NCBI GenBank assembly: GCA_013365325.1
Contig: JABVXV010000007.1
Coordinates: forward strand, 186,001 to 250,000
Reading direction: 5' to 3'
Origin: Dipetalonema caudispina
Lineage: Eukaryota; Nematoda; Chromadorea; Rhabditida; Onchocercidae
Length of the DNA: 64,000 nt
How positions within the stretch are numbered: position 1 is the stretch's first letter; the number at the start of each line of letters is the position of its first letter. Positions 53,801 through 64,000 of the stretch are shown piece by piece. The translations under genes were made by a program, and so were the position numbers. A model generated the notes under the pieces. The model had not been told where the DNA came from, made no database searches, and saw nothing but the letters and a program-made list of their open reading frames with translations.

Positions 53801-56800
53801 TAACAAATAAAGTCCTTATTTGTTGTTTATTCAAATTTTATTTTTTTAAATTTGTACTTACAAAGTGAGCGTAACTTTTGGTCTCCAATGTTTCTACTTC
53901 GATTTGGCCATATTCGCTTGAAGTAGCAGGCCAATATTGAAGGCACATAACCTACAGTCATATTTATTTTGAAGAACAAAATTTATTTTTTACAATGCAT
54001 ATTGATATGATTATTTATCATAAAATATTCACGTAAAATAAAATTAAGGTAAAATTTGCATTCAATTGTTAAAAAGCGAATTTGTGCGAACCTATCATCA
54101 GTTGAAAATTAAACAATGCTTTAGAACAATGATCAATAATTAATATTAGTCTCATAATTAACTCAATTAATTTAATTGAAAAATTATTAAATGGAAACTA
54201 ACCCGCATAAAATCAAAAACTTTAGTTAACATAACAATACAATTTGACCCAAGCTCCCAAATCAATCGCCAAAATTCCGTTATTGCAGGTTTGGTCCTAA
54301 CAGCTTGCGTTACAACATAAGCCTTCTCACGTAACCAACTCTGAAATGTGATCAACCATTTATTTATTTACTCAAATTCTTCACGTCACTTTTACTTCTT
54401 TTGTTTTTATTTTCACTTTTTTCCCCAAAAATAAGTGCAAGAAGTTGAACGAAAAATTTTCGGCGGCATAGTTGTTCAAATTAAGAAAGAAAATCAACGA
54501 ATATTATCAATTTTCGAGATGTTAATATATTCATCTTTCTGTTCCTTCTTCTATAGAATGGAATAATTTAAAAGTTTTGCTATAAGAATAGTTTTGAAAA
54601 ATTCGTTATTTCATCCTACGTAATTAATTTTAATTAAAAAAAGAAACTTGGAACAATAAAGAAAAATTAAACTGAGAACAGGCAATAAAATTTGTTAGAC
54701 GATATTTTGAAAAAAAAAAAAAAAGAAAAAAAAGACTCGACAACTTTCATTGCTAATTTTACACTTCAATGCAAAATTTTAAAATTCACAATGTTTGTTA
54801 GAAAAATTAAAATTCTAAAGCAAAAATGCAATCATAAGATAAAAATTAATGAAATTAAAAAAAAAAGAAAACTAACATTAACATAGCTTGCATTAGCATA
54901 ATGTGAGTTTTTGTCACCAGGGAGTTTACGTAGTATGACACGATTGTAATCATATGGTAGCGTATCGGGAAATTGATTACGACTCTCCATCGTCTGACCA
55001 ATATCACATCGACATTTGACCGGATCCACCGAACGTAATATCATCTACAATTTTTAGCTGTTTCCTCTGTCAATTTTATTTACCTCATAAAGAAAAAAAA
55101 AAAAAAAAAGTAAAAAACGGATTAGATTTTGGAAGATGAATGAATCTACTGATCAATTTCCAACTAATCATATTGCTACTTGTGTAATGTATCCCTTAAT
55201 GAAACTCACAATATATTCGCCTTTAAATAAGATCCTCTTTTTCCGTCGTTCGGTAACATATGCAACAAATTTGGATGCATCAATGGGTGCTGATGGTGCT
55301 GCTTGCATCGCTTTTTCTTCTTGCACTGAAATGAAATAAATCAGTAATCAATTCTTTTAACTTACATCAAACTTTTGAAATTAAATTTTTGATTTTGCAA
55401 TAATAAAATAATTTAGGTAATTCAAAAATTCTTTTAAACAATGAAAAATTGGTTTCACTGTTTGAATTTTATATCAGAAAAATTTTCTATGACATTGTTG
55501 ATCACTTTAAGAAAAAAAAGAGAAAAAAAAAAAAAAAACATATGAAGAAGACGAGGATGAGAAATCAAAAAGTCTAGCAGACTTCTGAAAGAAATAAATC
55601 AAGTAGTTTTCGTCTTTCTTTTTAAATTTGATAAATCTAAATGCTGAAAAAACAGCGCTTGTGCAAATTAATGAATTGAAACTTCGATAAATAAAAATAT
55701 TAATTTATTCATAAGGAACAATTTTTCTTTTTCAACGTCTGGTACCAGATGGAGAGAAATTTAAAACAACACCAATGATTGTTTAAGAATTCAAACTAAA
55801 ACCACAATGGTTGTGATGACTGTAGACAATTCATTGAACTATTCGGTTAAAAATAGAAATTGAAAGAAACAATAATTTTTTGATAATTAAATAAATAAGT
55901 TTTGCGAGGATAACAATTACGAAAGAATGCAAACAAAAAAGTAGCTGCAAACATTTTATCAAAATTTTTTAATTTAAAAGCATATTTGCCACCTTTCAAT
56001 GCGTAAAATAATAAAATGAGCTATTAATAGATAGCATAAGAATTACCATTTGTAGAGAAAGTCGAAAAAGTTAGTTAGTTTGATGGGAAATTTCAACAAA
56101 AGCTGTTGAAAATATAACGTTGTATTTGAATGTTATGAATGAACTATTGCTTCTGTCAGAGAAGTTGAAAGTATGAATGTTTTATGTCTTCTAAATGATA
56201 CTATAAAGAATACAGCAGTAAGCTGTTATATTATTACTAAAAAGAACAAAATTTTGAGCTTTTTCCTAGTAATTTTCTATCTTTAATCCTTCACTAATAA
56301 TACGTATTTAATTCCATGCAAGCTTTATATATGATAAGCTTTAATTCAAAACCTAAAAATTAATCATTTTTATCATTTCACTATGATATAGTGAATTTTT
56401 TTTTTTGAAAATACTATGCTTAAAACTTCCTTTAATAATATTAAAAGTGATTATCAATATGAAGAAATCACTAACTACTATACAAGGATTCAATTTAATT
56501 GCAACAAAATAATGTGCTTTCGACGGTTGCATTGATTTTATTTTACCAAAGTTCCGAGAAGTTTCAAATATTACATTTCATAGCAACAATGATGCACAGC
56601 TGATGGTCTGTGAGGTGACAATCAGATGCCATCTGTTTTGTTCTTTTTTTTTGGTAGACAATGTAAATGTTTGGAGAGTATTATTTCATCGAACTTTCAG
56701 ATACTGAATGAATAATATGTTCCATATTTGAGCCTACTTAATAGTAAGTTTAAGCCTGAAGCCATAGAAGCAGTTCAAAAAAAGATGAAAATTTGCTTCA

Positions 56801-59800
56801 GAAAATCTCAAAGAATTATAAAGTAATCTTACACAATAATATCAGAAAAAAAGTCCTTTATTCTTTGGTTGGCAAATAAAATTTTTGTTCAAAGTATTTT
56901 TGCGTTCATGGCAAGAGACCAATGAAGTGCAGTAAAGGAAAAAATAAATCATTTCGACGAAATAAAACTTCGTGATAATTTGGAGGATAATAACCTTTAC
57001 GAGTTATAAAAAGTAACCAAATGATCGAGGATACTCAGTATTTTTAGTGGACAAATGCAAAGTATCGGCAATACTAATTATTGTCTATACTTACTTACTT
57101 TGTTAAAAAAACGAATTAGTTGTAAAATATTGAAAAAAATAAGAAGTTCACAATAAAGAAATATGCATTTTAGTGATTGGATGGTTAGACATATTTTCGA
57201 ACTGGTCGATATATATTTGAAGTGAAACTTCCTAACAATGATAATCTTCCAACAGGTGTAATTTCTATATCATAAAATATTTATCCTTAAATTACGCATA
57301 ATAGTTTGCTGTCATTGTTGAAACATTTCAACAATCTTTGCTCGATGCTTAAACAGGTCTCTCATAATTGGCCAAAGTTAATTAATCATCAGTTAGTATT
57401 TGCATAATTTTTTCTTTCTACATAGTAATATATAATGTGTTTCTTAACTTACCGTAAGTTAATGAGACTTACGACAAAAATTGAACCTCAGTTACTATAA
57501 TTCAACGTCATTTATTTGCTTCGATTTCGATGATCCTCAGTTTCTGCTACAATAAAGACTGATAGGATCTCTATTTATCTTAGAATCAACTGAATTTCAA
57601 TTAGTATCGTTAATATCATACAAAACAATACGACAAAATTCCCGAGAATATTGTAAAGTTCATTTCCAAATTCAGTATAATGGTGATAAATGACTATATC
57701 AAATCACTTTTAATAAACAAAGGGCACTGGTATTAATCAATATTTTTATTTGTAGCATTCCCGATGATTTTATTAGATTTTTATGCTGTTGAAATTTTCA
57801 TTGCTTGAAGTATTTGCAACGATTGTAAATGCTAAAAGATTTGCAATGAAATGTTTTGTTTAGCAAAGCAGCAAAGACATTTAATTAGTGCGTATATAAA
57901 ATTTAAGTGATAGAGAAGTAACTACGAATTATTTAAATTATAATTGGTTAGCTTTTTGTTTGCATTTATGCAAATTTACTTATAAAATGAATGTGTATAA
58001 TTTATGAGAAATTTCAAAAGATCCAAGAATTCCGCCTTCTTCTTTTTTTTAACCTAATTTTCCAAAACGTTAAATTGAAAATAAATAATCATATCTTGAA
58101 TGTTTTCCTTAGTGGAACAACAAACTTTCGTGTTTATTGCCATTTTGATATGCAAAATATATCCGATTAGTTTGAAAAAGTTTCCTTAAACGAACAATTT
58201 CTTTGGCCAAACAGAATAATATGTATCTGCACTTGGGTAGGTGCAATAAAAAAGCCCAAAAACATATTGAATATCATTTAGCCAGGCCTGAGATTAACAG
58301 ATAATTAATCAAGCAAACTAGACAAACTGTACTTTTGGATTAACCAGCGGTACGGTTTTACACATATGTAAAAATTACACAAATACAATAAAGATTACGA
58401 GTCTTAATATATTCGAATTTCTATAAGATCAGTAAATAAGTTTGTGGCTTTCCTTATTCAAGAAAGTTAGAGTTATGAAATTTTGTTATGAGATCTTCTA
58501 AAAGTATCTAAAAAAGACCATATAGATTTTGAGTTCATTTCTAGACATGTTGACAGCAAATAAATTTGACCGCTTTCTGAATTTAATAAATTCTACACAA
58601 TGATCGTTGTTATATCCTTTCTCAATCTCACAAATCTAAATTATTTCCTTGGCTTCATTCTTGCGTTTTTTTCTCATTAGAGCAAATTTTATGAAGCAAA
58701 CGATAGAGGAATTTAGATTTAAATTGGTAAAGTTGCAAAGAAATCTTTATAATTAAAAATCAGTTGTCGATAAACCAAAGACTCTGATCTATGCCAATGA
58801 ATGCAGCAAAGTGAACAGCTTTCGAAAAGTAATAATTTGGAAATATTTGCAAAATTTATTTATTAATTTTTGTTGATTTAAAAAAGAGCTATTTATTTTT
58901 ATGTGGAATATTCAGTACATATTTTCTGCTAACCCTTATCAATCCACGATATCCGATCAAAAACGTTCATTGTAATTTATTTGTTCTGATAAGATGTATT
59001 TTTTTTTCCCCTTATTTTCTATATAAATGAGGATTAGTTAAATTACTTTTGACGATCTTTCTAAAATTTTAATAAGAATTTACTAATTGACAACAACGTG
59101 AAAGATGTCAGTAATGATTGATGGATTACATCAAATGTATATATCACGGACTAATCTTTCTGATTTTCTACTCTTCTAAACCATCATAAATTCTGCAAGT
59201 TATTATAATGATATTTTACTTGTAAAACTTAATTTAATTATACAGTACATATTCATGGACATAGTTGCATTAAAAGTGTGTGAATAATAGAAATCAATTT
59301 AAGAGAAGATAAAATTGAGTTTGTTGTTTTATCTCTCGTAACTTTTAACCTTTATTTCAGTAAAAATCAATATTATTAATATAGAAAAATAAAAGAGTTA
59401 AAGAAATTATTAAAGATACGATACATTGAGTTAAAACCGCTCCATCTTAATTTGACTATCTGTTATAATTTCATTTCAGCAATGTGTCTTTTTCTTCTTC
59501 CATTGCTTATCAGTTGATAAGTTCATCTTGAACCAACATTAATTGGAATATTTGTATTTGTTTTGACTGAATACTAAATTAAGCGGTAAACATAGCTTAG
59601 TCAATAATTAACATCGATCTTTTTTCTATTAATGAGGTATATTTAAGTCGTTTCTTTCTACATAAATATATCCAATAATTGCCACAATGTGTAAAGCATA
59701 GTGCAAAGCACAATTATTCTTGGAAATGTTGAGGAACGTTTCGATTTGTAAAGCTTTCTCTAAAAATTCGTCCGCATCAACAACAACTGTTCCACCAATG

Positions 59801-60786
59801 AAAAGAGTAAAGTTATCAAAATTTGGCAAAAACTTGGCATAAATGTATATATTATAATGTAATTAACTTATGGTCAATATTCCTTCTCCTTATAAATATA
59901 TGCAAAAAAAAAAAAAAAAATTCAAACAAATATAAAAAGAAAAAAACTTGGAATTTTTCGAAAATTTTCATAGAAGACAGATTAATAAAGAAAAATTTGA
60001 GGAAAAATGAAGTTAAAACATGCTGAGGATCTTTAGTGGCAGTTAATGCGAAAAGATTTTAGTAGTTTGAAGCCTTATGATACCAAGTAGAAAAGGTTGT
60101 GTCCTTCAATTGATTATCTGATTAATTAAAGTGATGAAGAAAAGAAACTTGCCCACTTTCCATATTCGTATCCCAGAAAAGCTTTGAAGGGTGGAAATTT
60201 AAAAAAAATAAAATTAATTACCATATCGAAATTGTTTGTTGAGATGATGCGGTGAGTAATTTTGCCACGTAACAAGTGCATTATGACGTTTTCGTTTTTG
60301 TACTGCTGAACCACGGGTTGATTTGGAAGCATTATCAGCAATCGTAATATCCTTAGCACCTGGTGAGGATGATGCTCCATGCGTTTGTAAGTAAGTGGGC
60401 GAAGGTCCAGAACGCATCGCTTCCAGAACTAGGCTTATTTCGGAAGCTGATTTTCGTAAGTTTAACCAAATTTTGGGTACATATAAATCACGGAATGATT
60501 CACGTAGCGATTCACGAAATGTCAATTTCGGCGATGATAATGTAATGGATGGTGTTGAGGCTGATTGCTGTTTAGATGACGAAGCATTCTGCTGGTGATC
60601 TGAATCATCCTGATAATAATGGCAGTATGTATAAGATGATGAACTTTGTTGTGGTAGTTGCAGATGATGTCGATCTGGCGATTGTCCTTGTTGTCTTTTA
60701 ATTTTATCATATTGGCGAAGTTGATGTTTTGGAGTTTCTGGGCCAATGGAAGTTTTGTCTATCGAAACTTCTGGTGTCATCGCCAT
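41861..60786 (-). CDS. Tandem tyrosine-phosphatase-domain protein, both domains degenerate
   Basis: Secure exons, minus strand: 55325-55210, 55044-54877, 54340-54203, 53951-53862, 53457-53264, 46829-46658, 46453-46337, 46184-46085, 45934-45723, 45536-45417, 43511-43428, 43100-42967, 42567-42435, 42034-41861. Probable 5' exons: 60786-60222 (disordered, Ser/Gln/His-rich) and 59786-59712; phases fit, giving 2592 bases and 863 residues. Domain 1 begins near FKGEYIMIL and has PYDYNRVIL, YANASYVN, EFWRLIWELGSNCIVMLT, a WEL in place of WPD, and VHCSNGGGRSG (CX5R kept). Domain 2 has DYTYINAVEVDGF, SFWTLVFDHSCHTIINL, WPI in place of WPD, and VMSHNGVNRCG, where Ser replaces the catalytic Cys. The Q-loop Gln is replaced by Asp in both. 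Layout resembles receptor phosphatases, but no signal peptide or membrane helix was found; the 5' end may be incomplete. Domain 2 should be inactive; domain 1 may be. Confidence 0.9.
50225..50332 (+). other. Orphan signal-peptide-like frame
   Basis: Thirty-five codons reading MNFLCYHVQYFLALFLHFIT then SGTYTTGRNC to a stop. The first 22 residues have the shape of a secretory signal peptide. It lies 0.8 kb upstream of the CPG4-like gene, which lacks a signal peptide of its own, so it may be its true first exon. However, the only GT donor (GTACCA) gives a stop codon when joined to 51107, so the link is not supported as it stands. Confidence 0.3.
51109..52958 (+). CDS. Cysteine-rich CPG4-like protein nested in a phosphatase intron
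   Basis: Exons: 51109-51300, 51669-51833, 52163-52268, 52361-52488, 52830-52958; 720 bases, 239 residues, phases matched. The ATG lies two bases after a TTTCTAG acceptor, which looks like a trans-splice site. Residues 1-45 are charged and helical (ESNLEEEEEKIIRREQLRMA). Then come many cysteines in a pattern resembling the nematode chondroitin proteoglycan 4 domain: CQNKCNENLQLGLDM, LKLFCRLDDQHNWCLHDCGF, FICRHHYQEMTYLLPCFGQA, KRECGAKRCGPY, HRCRLLICDIKCTTNVLIRQ and a final CFKLFCRESDLRRC. Assignment to CPG4 rests on cysteine spacing only. The family is normally secreted, yet this model has no signal peptide, so an upstream exon may be missing. A GTAAGG donor in the last exon (about 52890) leaves room for an alternative end. 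It is transcribed opposite to its host gene. Confidence 0.72.
52612..52646 (+). repeat. CT-rich microsatellite
   Basis: A run of CTTTCT and CTCTCT units inside the fourth intron of the CPG4-like gene. No function is apparent. Confidence 0.8.
53142..53160. repeat. Poly-T run, with a second at 53470-53490
   Basis: Two long T runs (A runs on the coding strand of the phosphatase-like gene) lie in its introns on either side of the exon at 53264-53457. They are simple homopolymers. Confidence 0.8.
55326..59711 (-). other. 4.4-kb intron or intergenic DNA before the phosphatase domains
   Basis: AT-rich sequence in which I found no further exon, membrane helix or nested gene. If the exons at 59712-60786 belong to another gene, the true start of the phosphatase-like protein is missing from the model, and this stretch is where it would be expected. 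Confidence 0.4.
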
Positions 60787-63040
60787 TATTTGCTCCCAGC
60801 AATCAGAATTTAAGCAAAATAATGGACAAAAAATGAATTTAAAAAATGATATATTTTTTTGATTATCGGTAGGGGATCAAATCGATCTTTACATCACAAA
60901 ACATGACCTTGTGATTGTCGCAACCCTTTCACATTCGCAACAAAAAGAAATTACAATCGCAGTATGCGGAATAGGAATAGAACAAATATTTTCGTATTGA
61001 AACGTGCCAATGCTATATTTGAAATTGGTAATGAGACGTTGTGGTTGTCGTTGACCGGCGGTAAAGATAATGTTGAGTACATGAAGTTTCACACATGATG
61101 AAATAACGGAATGCAAAATGTTGAGAGCAAACTTTTTTTGTCGCTGAAAGTAGGCTAATAAATAAGTTTCACTTTGAAATCGATGTTTGTTCCTTCTTCA
61201 ACTTGATTCTTTCATGTACTGAAGCTTTCTCATTTTCAACCAATTGTGATAAGTTGGTAGTAAAATTCTGATACCTTCGCAATCAAAGAAAATTAATATC
61301 TTTTTTATTAGTCTGCTTTCAACAAGCAAATTCGATTGTCAACATACAAATTTCAAAAATTCAATTATCGGAGTACAAGTTTCGAAAATTCAATTGTCGG
61401 GCATAAATTTGGAAAATTCAATTCCTGTGACGCATTTTACTTATAACAGAATACTTAGAAAGATACATTATTGCTATGCAATATGATTTTCCAAATAATG
61501 GTAAATAAGGAAACAGTGAGGCGCAGAATTTGCCGATGAACTCCTACTTGAATGCATTTATAGCCAGTTTCGACATTCCAATAATAAAGTAACATTGAAG
61601 GATTCATATTTGTCAGTGAAAAGATAGATAGTCCTCGGCGGTTCCCAATGGAAGTAAAAAAGTGGTGGTACGATGTCAAGAAGAATAGTATCTAAAAAAT
61701 GATATTTTGCCACTTTTATTGCCTCGAAAAACTTCTAATTTAGTAATGAAAATATGCTTTATAGGTATGTAAAAGATCAAAATTAATGACATTTTGATTA
61801 GTGATTTTATTAGTTTTCTAGCCGTGGACAATGTCATTTCAACAGAAGAAAGGAATTAATTACAATATGGAAGAGTAATTTCCCATTGTTAATGAATATT
61901 AATGAATAATTAAATATACTTGGCCATCTGGAAGAGCACATTGAATATGATGACTAAAATTTCTGGTCAAAAGTTCAATTTACTGTTTCCAATCACGAAA
62001 AAAAAAATTTTAATGAATAATCAATCAGCATTGTCAAAGATTCAAAATGCACATCACATTTTTTAGATTTTACAATTTTTTGCTCCGATATTTTTGTCCA
62101 AAATCGTGGTCCAGAACTTTGAGAAAATTATTGTCCCAATACCTTGAAAATAAGAAACACTTGTCATTTATTGTTTTACGACTCACTGGTTGAAAATGAT
62201 AAGCATTGATTGAAGAATGACAAACGTAGCAAGAAGATTATGCAAATAATCGTTTCGTCTTCCGGGACAGCACAATCGAACGGTCGTCATACTTTCAAAG
62301 AGGAACAAACAACAAGCCCACTTTCATTTTTCCCAAATGGATAGCAATTTTTCGAAAATTTACACTATCGAGAAAATTTTGAATTTTGATCAGATTTCAA
62401 CAAATTTTTTGAAAAATTTTATTTAAAATATCCAAAATTCATCTGGAAAAAATTACGAAATAAGTTCTTGTTAACGATATGAAATGACCTGTAACGTTAC
62501 ATGTCAACTTATTATGAAGGTTAATTAATTTATTATAATTATTATTCTCGATTGTTATTTCATCATTATTTTACTAACACTACTTTATTGCTATTATCGA
62601 ATTTTATCACATTTTTGACCGATAGGACATAGCATTCGATGAGTCGGTGGAATTTTTTATTTTTTTTTTTCCCTTTTTACATAGCAAACAAAAGCAGGTA
62701 AGAATGGAAGAGCGTCGAAGGGGAAATGGAAACAGGTGACTTTGAGAGAAGAAACAGTTGAAGAAGAAAAACTATTCCACCAGTACTATATGCTATCAGC
62801 TCTTTAGCTCACTAAATATTTCACATAGGTTACAAACAAACTTCAAAGTAGAACCTAAAAGTTGGTGCGGCAATGTATTTTAGGTAATCCAACTTCATTC
62901 CCTCTCCGTAACTGATAGTAATCATTTGAAAAGATTGGCATAATTTGTAGGATTAATAATAATCACAGCAATTTAATAAATAAATGTTATCAGTTAGACG
63001 TAAAGAAAAATGAATTTTTGTGAGATAAATGATTAAATGG
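60787..63040. other. Region upstream of the phosphatase-like gene, unresolved
   Basis: Less AT-rich patches occur at 60890-61100 and 61460-61690. On the minus strand a TTTTTTAG acceptor at 61692 opens a frame containing ILLDIVPPLFYFHWEPPRTI and ESFNVTLLLECRNW before a stop; another frame of the same patch is open for 74 codons. At 61116-60889 a 75-codon minus frame is open (FTAGQRQPQRLITNFKYSIG). These could be upstream exons of a receptor form, another gene, or decayed sequence. I could not join them to anything. Confidence 0.3.
61346..61431. repeat. Degenerate 29-bp tandem repeat, three copies
   Basis: Copies begin ACAAATTTCAAAAATTCAAT (61346), ACAAGTTTCGAAAATTCAAT (61375) and ATAAATTTGGAAAATTCAAT (61403). 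They are spaced 29 and 28 bases apart, with several substitutions between copies. Confidence 0.8.
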
Positions 63041-63045
63041 TAATA

Positions 63046-63330
63046 TTAGTAACAATAAACAAATAAGTTCTGTTGAATGTTTGTATTTAATTCATTGGCG
63101 CACGCTGATGGAAGTTTAAAACCGCCAATAGAAGGAAAGGAAGGGAAGGAAGAGAAAGGTGATGATTCTGAAGGGAGAGAGACATTATATTGCTTTAATT
63201 TTGTAGTATCAAGCATCGAATAAAGGAAGATTAAGCTTCCGGAAAATGAGAGTAATAAAGAGGAAAATATCAACAAGTACATAATAATATTGAATGGTTT
63301 GAGGATGAAAAGGGAGAAAATATTATTCAT
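63046..63330 (-). CDS. Possible small membrane or secreted protein
   Basis: An uninterrupted frame of 94 codons. It has a long hydrophobic N-terminal part (residues about 15-40, IIMYLLIFSSLLLSFSGSLI), a Ser/Phe/Pro-rich segment (SSPFSSFPSFPSIGGF) and a Cys/Asn-containing end. The Ser/Phe/Pro segment corresponds to a GGAAGG-rich repeat on the plus strand, so the frame could be an artefact of purine-rich DNA. There is no splice or upstream signal to confirm it. Confidence 0.25.
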   Translation of the reverse strand: MNNIFSLFILKPFNIIMYLLIFSSLLLSFSGSLIFLYSMLDTTKLKQYNVSLPSESSPFSSFPSFPSIGGFKLPSACANELNTNIQQNLFVYCY

Positions 63331-63695
63331 TATGATGTGGAAAAGGACTGGAATACAAATTTACGAGTTTATGAAGGGAAAGATGAGCCGTAAAGTGGGA
63401 TTCAAAAACAGGTGGATCTAAGGATGAAGACAGATAGAGATAGAAATGGAAAGTTTAACAGAGAGTAAGTCAAGTAGTTTGATAGATATCGAAACTGAAG
63501 AGGGAACTAAAAGTGCTAAAGAACGGGACTGAAAACTTTTGTCTCTTTACTCCTCCCGGATCCGTTTAACATTTAACTCCTCTTTCCTCTTGTTTCCTTC
63601 ACCTCTATGTTATTGGCCCTAACAAAATGTTATTCCGTTGTAGAAAAAAATTTGTGAGATTAGTCCATGAAATGAACTACATACGAAGTTTTTGT

Positions 63696-63752
63696 TATCA
63701 CATCAATTAGCATCACTATCACTATCATCACCATCATCATCATCACTGTCCT
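63696..63752 (+). repeat. TCA trinucleotide microsatellite
   Basis: Imperfect run of ATCACT then ATCATC units. The open frame through it (63692-63895, Ser/Leu-rich) is explained by the repeat and is not called as a gene. Confidence 0.85.
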
Positions 63753-64000
63753 TAGCTTCACTTATCATCATTGCTGAACTTTTCTCTGTCCACCCCCTTT
63801 TTCATCAACTTCTTCGCAACTTATTTCTCTTCCAACACCTCATTTTTTTTTTCTTGTTCCTTTCGCCTTGCTTATTTGCCTTCTTGATTTATTAGTTTTA
63901 GCTAAAGAAAACTGTCGTTCAAATCCTGAACCATTCCAATTCATCTCACGGATGGTACTTCGTGAATGATACATCGCCGTAAAGATGGTTTCCAACAATT

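Noticed and set aside
60889..61116. Possible organellar or endosymbiont insertion because of the GC-richer patch
   Set aside because: No frame matches a recognisable mitochondrial or bacterial protein, and all three minus frames are partly open, so no claim is justified.

Overview
This window is a stretch of a nematode genome, most probably a spirurid or filarial worm. That is an inference from several signs: very AT-rich DNA, short exons split by introns with TTTCAG-type acceptors, trans-splice-like acceptors a few bases upstream of start codons, and products typical of nematodes (a cuticlin-type ZP protein, a divergent Cys-loop channel, a CPG4-like cysteine-rich protein). I see no bacterial, viral or organellar genes, and no rRNA, tRNA or CRISPR. 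Simple ORFs are poor guides here, so the gene models below were built by joining open frames across GT...AG junctions with matched phase. For six of them the summed exon lengths are exact multiples of three.

Left third (1-20 kb): a start exon on the minus strand at the left edge; a plus-strand lysine-rich type II membrane protein (6.1-9.3 kb); a small secreted protein (10.8-11.1 kb); a 102-residue single-pass membrane protein (12.7-13.3 kb, minus); and a 255-residue single-pass membrane protein with a long basic tail (14.3-17.7 kb, minus, ten exons including a 7-base microexon). None of these could be tied to a named family. All are secreted or membrane proteins.

Middle (20-42 kb): a complete eleven-exon cuticlin-like ZP-domain protein (21.0-24.9 kb, plus), a partly resolved serine-rich gene (29.6-30.5 kb, plus), a possible start exon at 31.4 kb (minus), and a complete ten-exon Cys-loop ligand-gated ion channel subunit (32.4-38.9 kb, plus). 

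Right third (42-64 kb): a large minus-strand gene for a protein with tandem tyrosine-phosphatase domains (41.9 to about 60.8 kb). Both domains lack catalytic residues, and the second has Ser in place of the nucleophilic Cys. A 6.4-kb intron cuts this gene inside the HCS signature of the first domain and holds an opposite-strand gene for a cysteine-rich CPG4-like protein (51.1-53.0 kb). The region right of 61 kb carries short repeats and candidate exons I could not join.

Read together, the genes suit surface and signalling functions (cuticle matrix, receptor channel, pseudophosphatase signalling). Nothing indicates an operon or a single pathway. No mobile element or defence-type system was found.
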